DNA from: Ichthyophonus hoferi
Lineage: Eukaryota > Opisthokonta > Ichthyosporea > Ichthyophonida > Ichthyophonidae
Reading direction: 5' to 3'
Length of the DNA stretch: 11,708 nt
Assembly (NCBI GenBank): GCA_002751075.1
Contig: NAOQ01000396.1
Span: 24,964 to 36,671 of the forward strand
In this document: piece after piece, positions 1-8,819 of the stretch
Layout: the number at the start of each line of letters is the position of its first letter
How positions within the stretch are numbered: position 1 is the stretch's first letter
The notes under the pieces: model-generated
What the model was told of the DNA's origin: nothing
The model's database searches: none
Seen by the model: the letters and a program-made list of their open reading frames with translations, nothing else
Translations under genes and position numbers: made by a program

Positions 1-37
<37 letters not shown>
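1..37. repeat. (TA)n microsatellite, cut by window edge
   Basis: Perfect TA dinucleotide run that begins at or before the first base, so its full length is unknown. Confidence 0.95.
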
Positions 38-41
<4 letters not shown>

Positions 42-403
42 TTGTTGAAACTATTTCACATAAATACCAACAATACTTACAAAAACAATTACATATTCAA
101 AGATATATACACCCACATGTGTAAATATATGCACATATCAAAGATGTCTTTCCTCCATGCTGTAATATAATAATTTACTCGTCAGTTTAGTCAAGTGATA
201 CAACAGAGAAAATAATATACTGATAAATGAGATTGTATTGAAATGGCAAGAATCTACAAAAAATTGATAGAGCCAAGGTACTAATTTATGCGAGACCATT
301 GTGTGTTTTCCTTACTTCAATGGGTGTCGTCTGATCCATAGTATAATTTCCTAGTATTAAAAATAGGAATAGAATCGGGGATACTGAGTTCTATTTGGAG
401 ACT
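38..403. other. Gene-free AT-rich stretch
   Basis: No open frame or structured repeat worth naming. It is AT-rich DNA between the opening TA tract and the exon-like open stretch that follows on the minus strand. Confidence 0.6.
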
Positions 404-658
404 TTAGTCTGATAACTTACAGACCAAAGCCTTTGATAATTTTTGTTCCAGCTTGCACTGTCGGTCAAGAGATACAGAAGCCTTTATTTTCTTACTAGAT
501 GCGATGTCGTGTATGTGATAGCTACAATCTAATTGTGGTTGTGGATAAACGGCTTCAATAACGTTAATATAAGGAAAAGCGACACCAGGTTTGACTAGTT
601 GGCCTTCTAGTAAAGTAAATAAATTATATGCCTCAACTTCTTTAGAAATTATAGACAA
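404..658 (-). CDS. Possible exon of an unrecognised gene (low confidence)
   Basis: Open for about 84 codons on the minus strand. I do not recognise the protein. It is rich in charged and aliphatic residues, with a middle stretch around Lys-Pro-Gly-Val-Ala-Phe-Pro-Tyr and a Lys/Gln-rich end, and it has no obvious signal peptide or membrane segment. There is no ATG at its start; the frame opens after an in-frame stop and the first usable codon is TTG. On this strand GTAAGT donor-like hexamers occur at 670-665 and again at 420-415, just before the frame closes, as in an internal exon ending near 421. The local base composition is less AT-rich than its flanks. The exon-like part of repeat copy A lies just upstream on the same strand, so both could be remains of one gene. 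It could equally be chance; I cannot separate these by eye. Confidence 0.25.
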   Translation of the reverse strand: MSIISKEVEAYNLFTLLEGQLVKPGVAFPYINVIEAVYPQPQLDCSYHIHDIASSKKIKASVSLDRQCKLEQKLSKALVCKLSD

Positions 659-689
659 TATAAATACTTACAAAGATATATTGAATTTC

Positions 690-1350
690 GGAATATGATG
701 TTTATAGAAGTCCGGGGTAGTTCTAGTGACTTGCTAGCTAGCAGTCTTCGGGGCTCCAATTGAATGGTGTGCAGTAGTTGTTTTTCCTAGGCTAATGGTA
801 ATACTGACTAATTTATTAGGTCTGTCCTCAAAACTCAGTTGAAGTGGTTGAGGTCCTATAGAAGGCGCGTATGTCGACTTTTTGGGTAACTGGCAGCAGT
901 ACCAATGATGCTTCTGTTCCAATTCAGAAGGAATCAATGCTTTGTTGTGCTTAGCTGCTAATGTGAATATTGCACAATGAGACCAATCAGTAGAGGGTGC
1001 TATATTACTACGATGTAGATAATAACTATTATTACTAGTTAATATTAGATATTAGTAAACAGATCTCTGGCTCCTGAAAGGGTGAGAGTCTGGACACTGA
1101 TTATCGTACCCAAGTGCCAATGGTGAGCTAGGTATCACAATGAGAAACGAAGATTACAATAGTATATAATGGTTATATACATATATATTATGATATTGTT
1201 TATTCAAATAATAAATGCCAAGTTTTGTGTGTGCTACGCGTGTTCTCGCATTTGATGACGTGGAGCGATATTGGTTATTTTCGTTTTCTTTTATCCTCTC
1301 CCAACCATTGTTTATCGTTAAAGCTAACGGTAATTTTAATCCAATAGGGT
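690..1350 (-). repeat. Dispersed repeat family, copy A, with exon-like open frame
   Basis: The minus strand aligns with copy B (+). Bases 957-999 match 7278-7320 at 31 of 43 ungapped positions, and 1090-1123 match 7168-7201 at 23 of 34, in the same order. It also aligns with copy C: 861-882 and 742-775 have close counterparts at 8964-8984 and 8861-8900. Weaker collinear similarity to B continues to about 1350 and perhaps to 1500. From about 1018 down to 734 the minus strand is open; its product contains Trp-Tyr-Cys-Cys followed by Ser-Thr-Tyr-Ala-Pro-Ser, echoed in B (Cys-Cys...Ser-Thr-Tyr-Thr-Pro) and C (Ser-Thr-Tyr-Thr-Pro-Ser). The family is unrecognised. It may be an old transposable element or an ancient segmental duplication of a host gene. 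No terminal repeats or target-site duplications were found. The outer limits are estimates. Confidence 0.7.
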
Positions 1351-3726
1351 AGAGATTACACTAAGTCTCGCCCTTCCGAGGCAATCATAATGATATTTTT
1401 CATAGTTGGTCGATGGCAACGCAAAATGACTCAGGACTCAAAATGCTTTCTAGTCGGAGTATATATGTCCAACAGCACCCCATAAAACCAACCAAATTTA
1501 ATGCTAATTACAATAATGTTTTATATAGTTTTGAACTTAGCTTTTTTGGTAAAATTTAAAAATTTATAAAGAAAATTACATTACTTACGTGCACTACTAT
1601 AACTCCTACGGGAATCAGCTGGTCATGATATCTGCGATCATATTTATGATCATAGTATTTGCGATCGCAACAGTATTGTATTGATGATTCGCCAGACCAC
1701 TACATGCGCCTCAAAAAAGTCACTTGATTGGTGAAACATTACATCCGTGTTTGGTTTACCATTCCAAAAACAAATTTCATATATGACTTCAAGTAAAGCC
1801 TGATTGGCTATTTATACCATTTCTTCTGTTCTCTTTTGTTACAACAACTGTGTATGTTTTTGTGTGCGTTCTTATTTAAATAAAAACTTCCTCTGTGCTT
1901 ATGAGAAACGTTCTCATTGGCATGCCATTTTTTTTGGGAGGTGAATTTGTATACGAAGAAAGAGTAAAGCGGGCATATGGAGATAGGATATAAACATTGG
2001 GTTGAATGATGGATAGATTTTGTGTGACGTGTGTTCAATTATGAAAAATATAGACAGTAACTAGAAAGAAGTACTACAGTCAAAGGTTACATACAGCAAG
2101 CCTTTAAAAAACATCAATAATATGCTTTAATGTAAAATATTTGTCTATGTACAATTATTCAGCGGCTACTATTAAAACTGCCCTATCAACTAGTCAAGAG
2201 CTATTGGTGGCGTGAAATGCTAAATTCATTGGAACAATATGCTTATGTTGTCATCGGAAACCTCCAATACCGCATCCTACCAACCAAGTATAAAAATAAT
2301 GGTTGCAATTAGAATGCTGGCGATGACAATAATTTAATGTACATGGGGATGAAAGATATTTAAAACAGAAATGCTGGCCTGTGACTGTTTATGTAGTTTT
2401 TTATTTGATATTAATGAATACGTCTAAATGTTTTTAATGTATATATCATAGTCGTTTCAGTCAAGTTTTTACATAGCCAAAAACGGAAAAATGTATATCA
2501 CCTTTCTTCTGTCTACTCCCAGTAGCTGATGTTGAAAAGTGCTACAATACCTGGTCTTTATTAGTATTATGCCATCTATCACGCCAATAAACACAAACGA
2601 AAAAGCAATATGTTAAAGTTGTCATCTGTTTAATGTAGAATGGCTTCTAATTGTACCAGATCGAGTATTGCGTTAATTTTCACTTTTTTAAAACAGTAAA
2701 TGTAAATCCTCTGACAACATTCATAGTACTATTATGTACAAGAATATTGTAGAGTCATGTGTAGGTTTCGTCTAGGCGGTATATAAATCTTTTCCGTAAA
2801 ACTGTATGACGTTTTTGGTATTTTTGACTTGGCTAGAAACCTGAAATAATGATATAAGTATAAACAAATAGCAGCCTACTATTAGCTTAAGAATAGGAGC
2901 TTGGTTAGTATGTTTAAATTTGTTAGTAATAGGATTATCGGATTACACATACAAGATACACGAACATACGTTTTAGCCTATATCCAGGAGTATACGAAGC
3001 TCGGGAAACAAGTATGATATATACATTTGGTTGACATAGATAAAAACAAGTGGCCGTCCCAATGAGCACATTAGGTAATGATAGCCAATCAACTAAGTTG
3101 CTAGGATATTAGATTGATTTAATAGGAGTAGGATATATAGCTCTAGTTAATTAGTCGCAAATGTATTTATCATAATCGGTGAAATTGACAGATGAACCGA
3201 TGAACATATTTACGATCAAAGCCTGTGGCGTAGATATAAATATGTTGGCAAACACATAATAAAGGGGTGGGGGGAAATACTATATTAAATAAAAGGCTAA
3301 TAACAAATACATTTGATAGAGCGAAGTAATGAATTCACACATGGACATGAATCAGAATTCTAATAAAACTTCACAAGAACATAATTTTTCCAATAGCGAT
3401 ATACTTTATCAAAGTAAATGCTATTGATTTTAATAAATATAAATAGATTTTCTTTTCATACCAGTCACCATATTCACTGATGAAAATTCTATGTAGCATA
3501 TATCTATCACATTCTCATATTAATAATATTTATTTTTACACGTAAATGCTCCTCAACAAAAATGAGTATGTTTGAATCAATAATGGATGCAGTACTGTCA
3601 GATATAAGTTGTGATAATTTGTGCTTTTTCTCATTCTTGCAAACCTACTTAGCATCCTCGATCTTTTCACTGATCACTTACGTAATGTTTTTATGAGGTA
3701 GATCATGTTTGTCTTAATTTTGAAGG
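1351..3726. other. Long gene-free AT-rich stretch
   Basis: About 2.4 kb without a credible gene. Open frames here are short and low in complexity, and I see no tRNA or long repeat. A small palindrome lies at 1636-1651 (GATCATA arms) and a second GATC-rich palindrome at about 1660-1668. If the similarity between copies A and B runs on past 1350, it is too weak here for me to assert beyond about 1500. Confidence 0.6.
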
Positions 3727-4060
3727 AAAAAAAAAACTAGGGCTTGCAATAACTTTATTGGGTCAACTACCACACTTAAATTTGTAGGGGAGAAGGTAGA
3801 TGAAGATAAATAACGCTGGATGTACCTTTGTGGTAAAAAAAAAAAATAGAGCTTACAATAACTTTATTGGGTCAACTACCACATTTAAATTTGTAGCGGA
3901 GAAGGTACATGAAAATAAATAATGCTGGATGCACCTTTGTGGTACAAAAAAACATAGGGCTTGCAATAACTTTATTGGGTCAACTACCACATTTAAATTT
4001 GTAGCGGAGAAGATACATGAGAAGATAAATAATGCTGGACACAACTTCATGGTAGAAAGC
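3727..4060. repeat. Three-copy tandem repeat, ~108-bp unit with A-run linkers
   Basis: Three head-to-tail copies start at 3738, 3847 and 3955, giving periods of 109 and 108 bp. Each begins with a TAGGGCTTGCAATAAC-like sequence and contains a common GGGTCAACTACCACA segment. Copies are preceded by A-runs of 10 (3727-3736), 12 (3835-3846) and 7 (3946-3952). Copies 2 and 3 are nearly identical over their first ~75 bases, so the duplication is fairly recent. Copy 3 diverges after about 4040 and runs into unique sequence. Frames opened on either strand here arise from the repeat and do not stay in one frame from copy to copy, so I do not call a gene. The A-runs resemble retroposed units with tails, but replication slippage is an equally simple explanation. 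Confidence 0.9.
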
Positions 4061-4780
4061 AACAATGCATGGAAAAGCCTTTTGAGATTCCCTATAAATG
4101 CATTGCTTACAATATTTTAAACCTATCGATGGCAGGCTCTTAAGGTCAGACCAATGCTGTTCGCATTTAGCAAATGTTCATTTAAATCCAGTAGAAATGA
4201 GTCGCGATGAACATAAAAATAATGAATATAAAAATGCAATAAAATACTGAAAAATGCTTAGTTTGAGATAGATCTTAAGCCAGGGGTGTATATTGCACAA
4301 TGCACAATAGAGTTTTTATACAAAACACTAACATTTTAGCCAGTATATATTTTATTAATTTAACCTAGTTAATATATAATAGCAAGCCGGCTTTACTTTC
4401 ATAGTTTCTACATAATTTATATCTGCACCGGCAAAATAATACAAACAAGATCAGTGCGATTGATAGGTTTATCTGAATCAAAACCTCAAAAAAACTTTAA
4501 AATATTTGCAGTTCTTACTTGTGCCTCCCTCAGTCCTAAGTTTCCAGTATTAGCTAATATAGTTTGAAGCAAAAACTGCTTGACTGTTCAAATATTTATT
4601 TATAGATATAACTACAGACAGATACTAACGAACCCACAAAAAGAAATGCCGCCAATAGCTGCGATCAATTGCTTCAACATCTTTCATAGGTTTCCCTGGT
4701 TTTCCCAACCCCTTATAGGTTGAATCTTATTGAGTAACGTCGGCTTTACATCGTCATTTTGACTTTTCAGGGAAGCTTAA
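4061..4780. other. Gene-free AT-rich stretch upstream of the esterase gene
   Basis: About 700 bp between the tandem repeat and the promoter region. It is AT-rich, with an imperfect TATATATT/AATATATA inverted pair near 4343-4377. No credible coding region is visible on either strand apart from a short extension of the frame in repeat copy 3 (to 4120). Confidence 0.55.
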
Positions 4781-4837
4781 TATAAACATCACAAGTATAA
4801 AACAACCAATTTAATTCAGTCCGTAGTATATCATTTT
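4781..4837 (+). promoter_or_regulatory. Likely core promoter of the esterase gene
   Basis: TATAAA occurs at 4781-4786 and TATAAAA at 4796-4802, followed by CCAAT at 4806-4810. Two initiator-like sequences follow: TTCAGTCC at 4815-4822 and TCATTTT at 4831-4837. The start codon is at 4856, so the 5' leader would be only about 20-40 nt. Spacing from the nearer TATA box to the first initiator (22 nt) is a little short; from it to the second, or from the farther box to the first, is 37 nt. The exact start site is therefore not fixed. This is inference from motif position; no transcript data are available. Confidence 0.4.
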
Positions 4838-4855
4838 ATCTTCCATCTTCTGAAT

Positions 4856-6352
4856 ATGTTTTCAAGAGGAAATTCGCCTCGTTGCATGGCCCTCTTTTTT
4901 CTGGGTGCCCTCAGCGCCCTTAGCATGACTAGTGCTATGAGTGTTGAAGACAAAAATAGATCTCGACCTGCCAGAGGTCTCATTTCGGATGTTAAATCTT
5001 GGTTCAGAAGAGAGAAAGCTTGGTTCGAAAAAGAGGCAGAAGGAGAGCTTGTAGAAATATCTGGATACAAGTTTCACAGTGGTCCCCCCACACCCATTGA
5101 GGTCCCTAGTTGTGACATGAAGAACGGAGATTGCTCAATGGAAAAGATTAAGAGTAATCCTAATACTATCATTTACCCTGGTAAAAACACACAGTGCCTC
5201 GACTCTTCTACACCCTTTTATTTCCAGGTGATGCCCGGTAAGGGTAAAGGCCTGCTTATTTATTTTGCTGGTGGTGGAGCATGCTGGATGGATGGGACCA
5301 ATGCACTTGGTAGCTGTTACGGTGATGAAGTGATTGCATCTGTTAGTCCAGAGGTTGTTCAGACTCCTTATCACGGAGTGTTTGACAAGAGCAATTCTAA
5401 AAACCCTTTCACCGATTATACCATTATTTCTATTAGTTACTGTTCCGGTGATGTGCATGTTGGTGATAACTCACGTGTGTACGATAACATTGTCAAGGGC
5501 GAAGCACCTGTTGTGGTTAGACAGGCAGGCAAGGACAACACCATGGCCACATTGGAATGGGTTAAAGAGAATATTCCTGAACCTGAAAATATTGTTGTTA
5601 TGGGATGCTCAGCCGGTTCCGTTGGTGCTCAGCTGTGGGGTGGTTTTATTGCCGATATGTATGCAAGCAATACCGTTCCACCAGTGACGGCTGTTGTTGC
5701 AGATAGTTACACTGGCATCTTCCCCGCGTCTCAGGCTAAAATGTTTGAAGTATATGGTATTAGTCATGCCCCCTTCACACATGTGTTGCCCGCACCCATG
5801 TTGAATAAGGTTAGAGCTGGAACCATATACCTCTGTGAGATGATAGATGCACTTCACCAGCACTATCCTGATGTATCTTACCTTTCCGTTCAATCTAAGG
5901 CTGATGTCATTCAGACAATGTTCTACGATGCTATTGCCCATACTCTTGGGGATGGACCTAAGGTGATGAAAGCCGATGCGCCTCAGTGTGCCCTCAGTAG
6001 CATTCCTACACCTCATGAACTGTTGACTCCAAATTATTTCTACGATGCTGTTTTGGGCATGTACAGTTCATTTGGCAAGCCCAAGAACTTTGCACCTTAT
6101 CTTGTAAACTCTATGTATCATTGCTACACTTGCTTCGATCGTTTCTACACAACTGAGATTAAGGTGACTGGACCTTCAGGACACACGGAATCTATTGCCC
6201 TTGCCTCTTGGGTGGAACAGGCCAAACTTCCTAAGGCTGGAATTGAGAGCCACCTTACGGCTAGGTGCGAAATTGGCACCTATCACGTAGGAGGAGGTTG
6301 GTCCCAGAAATTGATGTTTGAAACTTTCTCCAGATGTCCTGTACATTTCTAG
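4856..6352 (+). CDS. Secreted pectin acetylesterase / Notum-family carbohydrate esterase
   Basis: A 498-residue intronless protein of the pectin acetylesterase (CE13)/Notum alpha/beta-hydrolase family, whose members remove acetyl or acyl groups from polysaccharides or proteins outside the cell. Residues 1-27 form a signal peptide with a hydrophobic core from 11 to 23 and probable cleavage after Thr-Ser-Ala at 27. Residues 41-66 are a Trp-rich, charged segment, perhaps a propeptide. GGGACW at 139-144 is the oxyanion-hole motif, and a Tyr-Cys-Ser-Gly-Asp-Val-His-Val-Gly block lies at 195-203. The nucleophile elbow GCSAGS at 250-255 places Ser252; Asp350 (in a KADVIQ context) and His422 (in NSMYHC, matching the plant NSC..HC site) complete the triad. 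Twelve mature cysteines besides Cys251 could form disulfides. The GGGACW and GDVH blocks look more like microbial homologues than animal Notum. ATG at 4856 has A at -3; Met11 is an alternative start that keeps the hydrophobic core. The substrate is not readable from sequence. No neighbouring gene suggests a pathway. Confidence 0.94.
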   Translation: MFSRGNSPRCMALFFLGALSALSMTSAMSVEDKNRSRPARGLISDVKSWFRREKAWFEKEAEGELVEISGYKFHSGPPTPIEVPSCDMKNGDCSMEKIKSNPNTIIYPGKNTQCLDSSTPFYFQVMPGKGKGLLIYFAGGGACWMDGTNALGSCYGDEVIASVSPEVVQTPYHGVFDKSNSKNPFTDYTIISISYCSGDVHVGDNSRVYDNIVKGEAPVVVRQAGKDNTMATLEWVKENIPEPENIVVMGCSAGSVGAQLWGGFIADMYASNTVPPVTAVVADSYTGIFPASQAKMFEVYGISHAPFTHVLPAPMLNKVRAGTIYLCEMIDALHQHYPDVSYLSVQSKADVIQTMFYDAIAHTLGDGPKVMKADAPQCALSSIPTPHELLTPNYFYDAVLGMYSSFGKPKNFAPYLVNSMYHCYTCFDRFYTTEIKVTGPSGHTESIALASWVEQAKLPKAGIESHLTARCEIGTYHVGGGWSQKLMFETFSRCPVHF

Positions 6353-6379
6353 ATTGTATACCTAAAACTAATATTATCT

Positions 6380-6385
6380 TGTAAA
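6380..6385 (+). terminator. Possible polyadenylation signal (TGTAAA)
   Basis: TGTAAA lies 28 nt after the stop codon of the esterase gene. No AATAAA occurs in the next ~100 nt, so a TGTAA-type signal is the best candidate. TGTAA is the usual signal in green algae and some protists, but a six-base motif in AT-rich DNA is weak evidence. Confidence 0.25.
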
Positions 6386-6421
6386 GAACTAATTCATGTT
6401 TCTTTGCACTATTTATAACCA

Positions 6422-6439
6422 TTTTTTTTTAAAAAAAAA
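6422..6439. other. Perfect T9A9 palindrome after the esterase gene
   Basis: Nine T followed directly by nine A, fully self-complementary, 69 nt past the stop codon. It could affect 3' end formation or nucleosome placement, or be a slippage product. Confidence 0.5.
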
Positions 6440-6964
6440 TGACTGCATTATATAACAATTGCAAGCTGTGATTGTCCAATGGCAAATGTAATACATTAAA
6501 AACTTGATAGTGACAATAACATATTTTTCAAACTTTGTGTATCAATAACTATATTATAGGAGAATATGTGATACTTAATAATTTTGACATAATTTGTTTT
6601 TCTGTTTAAACAATAGTAACTTAGAAATAATAACGGAGCTATTACGTGTATTTAAATCCCTGAAGGGTAATACTTGGAGAATTTTTGAAAATTAAATATC
6701 AGTTCATTCGTAGTGTCAGATTAGTTGTATACACATTAAATTATAACAATTAGCTTAAAAAATACCATCCGTCTGATTGTTTTAATTTGGATAACAAAGA
6801 GGGAAAAACAAAAACAAAATATATTGCTTAAGTTCCTAAGAAGAATCACATGGCTATTAGTTTTTTTACAAACATACCTTTATATTGTGTAATACAAGAT
6901 TGTTAATTCCGAATGAACACATCGCTCAGTCAATCTTTGATAGCAAGTGGGAATACAATAATCA
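6440..6964. other. Gene-free AT-rich 3' flank
   Basis: About 500 bp of AT-rich DNA between the esterase gene and the clear part of repeat copy B. Weak collinear similarity to the reverse complement of about 1350-1560 may continue through 6760-6960, but it is too gapped to claim by eye. No coding region is visible. Confidence 0.5.
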
Positions 6965-7580
6965 GTCTTATTTTAGTTAATCGAATACCGTTTTATACAG
7001 ATACTAACCGCAATTGACACGCATTATAGGCTGAAATGAAAACCTAAATAGCTAATAGAGGCCCAGGCCGTTTGGCCCCCGCCGCTCACACATACGCGAC
7101 TCCCTGGCACCTTTGCATTTAATTGTATGCTTATAATAATCATATGGTTATTGTAATATTTAATCCACCGTTGATACTCACATACGATAAGCAACGTTCA
7201 GATTTTGTACAAGTTTTCAAAGAAATGCCTACTAACTTTAAATATTGACAATAGCTATTATTTACAAAGTAGTATAACACCCTTTACTGATCGTACACAC
7301 TGTGCTATAAGCATTATTGCGCCAAAACGCATTAAGGCAGAAATACCTCCTGAACTCTCATAGCTGAATACAATTGCTGCAAACACTTAGAGATAGAGTC
7401 AACGTATACACCTGCTATTACATTGCCCTCTATTGAAAGCAAATCATATCCATTAGCTATTACTACCGCTTGCCCAGCAAAACCAACTATTATTTACGGA
7501 AATCAATTGGAAATTATGAAGAACTGTGGACAAGCTGAGAGAACTCCCGAAAAATATTATATACTGCTAGGATATACTAC
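6965..7580 (+). repeat. Dispersed repeat family, copy B, with decayed open frame
   Basis: The plus strand aligns collinearly with copy A on the minus strand at 7168-7201 and 7278-7320, and with copy C at 7503-7546 against 8841-8884 (34 of 44 ungapped positions). The shared frame is open from about 7371 to 7608 and encodes Cys-Cys, then Ser-Thr-Tyr-Thr-Pro-Ala, Pro-Ser-Ile-Glu and a late Asn-Gln-Leu-Glu-Ile block that C also carries. Many of the differences between copies are transitions, as expected of old neutral decay. A and B are inverted relative to each other, roughly symmetric about 4150, and flank the esterase gene. The copy has no intact gene, no recognised domain and no clear terminal repeats. 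It could be an old transposable element or a segmental duplication. The limits are estimates. Confidence 0.7.
7059..7111. other. Short GC-rich patch within copy B
   Basis: About 73% G+C over 51 bases in otherwise AT-rich DNA, with GGCC repeated and several CpG. It is not a recognised RNA gene. By collinearity its counterpart in copy A falls near 1225-1270, which is also locally CpG-bearing. Confidence 0.6.
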
Positions 7581-7608
7581 ATTGCACATAGACAAATTAA
7601 CAACATAG

Positions 7609-8819
7609 CATTAATCACTTAAGTCATGACTATTCTTGTTATTATTTTGACCTCGACTGTGTATGTAGCTATATTGAATTGATCTAGTTACATTTATTTA
7701 ATCTAATCCGTTCTCGTGCTTAATTACAATCTGAAAACATAATAATTGATTATTATTGAAATTTATTTGCATATTCAAAACATTGACAAATTTTGCACCT
7801 TTAATGAGACATTTCTTTTACTTGATGATATTACAATAAATACTTATTTATTAGTATTTTTGCAATAAAAATGTCTATATATAATGTCCTGTTACTTACT
7901 TAGTAAAAGAGAAATAGGCAGAAAGTTTAATCATACATGCTGATATACAACTTAGAATAATTTATCTTGGCAATGTATACTATAGAAAGTATTACTAAGG
8001 GTAGAAATTTATGAATTTTTTAAAAATTATAACGTCTCTAATTTTACCAAAGCTACTAAAACATTTGGTGTCATTCTTAGGGTAAGCGAGATCGAGATAA
8101 TAACGCCAATATAGCTCTACTTTTTATTGACTAAGATGCATTGCAGAGAATACGTGCATTTCAAGATATCATAAATACGGCCTGTTTTAGGTTTAAAGAG
8201 AAAAATTCTCTCTAAAACTCAGCAAAGCATGATAAGAGTGACCAACTGCACAACACCTTAATATTGGTAACCGCACTTGTTACATATTATGATGTACGTA
8301 ATATTTTTATGGTGTGAATCACCAATATCAACTATTTGTTTTAGCGTTATGCTGCATGCTGCGCTACTGAAAATCCATTGGTGGAATAAAACAACAATAA
8401 TGATTGAGTTGCTAACAATTACTCTACATAGATGCACAGCACTGGTCAGAAGTTTGCAATGGTAAAAGCAGTTCCTAGAATCTTTTTATAAAAAAATAGA
8501 TGTACAGATGGCTGATCCATTCAAATATAATTTGATGCGCATCTTTGAAACAGAATCCTGGTGACTTTATCTGTTTTCTTCTGCTTGTTTCTCATCCATA
8601 TACCTTCTAGACATTACAAATTTTAGTTTGGTTTCTGTGTTCATACAAAGTTATTAAATATTAAAATGTTGCATAACATATTTCATGTACTATTTTCCCA
8701 AGCTAATTTAAGTGCCGGAGGACTGAAATTAGAATTATTAGAAAAGCTTTCTTGATTGATAAACATATTTTAAGTTTGGATTAAGGTAGTTGAACATAAG
8801 AAGCCTTGCACCAAAAATA
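7609..8819. other. Gene-free AT-rich stretch between repeat copies B and C
   Basis: About 1.2 kb of AT-rich DNA between two oppositely oriented repeat copies. One 62-codon open frame (8277-8465, +) is present but has no coding character I would trust. The only structured element seen is the hairpin at 8184-8218. Confidence 0.55.
8184..8218. other. Imperfect hairpin
   Basis: Outer arms GTTTTAG (8184-8190) and CTAAAAC (8212-8218) and inner arms AGAGAA (8197-8202) and TTCTCT (8206-8211) are perfectly complementary. They are separated by a one-sided 6-nt bulge, with a 3-nt A loop. The function is unknown. Confidence 0.5.

Noticed and set aside
1636-1668. GATC-containing palindromes
   Set aside because: Very short arms (7 bp or less) and no associated feature; compatible with chance.
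1808-2038. 76-codon open frame on the minus strand
   Set aside because: His/Lys/Asn/Ser-rich translation typical of chance AT-rich sequence, with no splice context or similarity elsewhere in the window.
1930-3430. Possible mirrored esterase pseudogene expected if A and B were the arms of a duplication that included the gene
   Set aside because: None of the conserved esterase motifs or its GC level is visible there on either strand.
3853-4120. Open frames on both strands across the tandem repeat
   Set aside because: They are created by the repeat unit, and the frame is not kept from copy to copy.
5135-5458. Open frames antisense to the esterase gene (also 4831-5077 and 5609-6016) and a plus-strand frame at 5334-5687
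   Set aside because: They overlap a well-supported gene in other frames and have no recognisable protein character; they are by-products of its composition.
8277-8465. 62-codon plus-strand frame with hydrophobic residues
   Set aside because: Short, with no recognisable motif; hydrophobicity is expected from T-rich codons.
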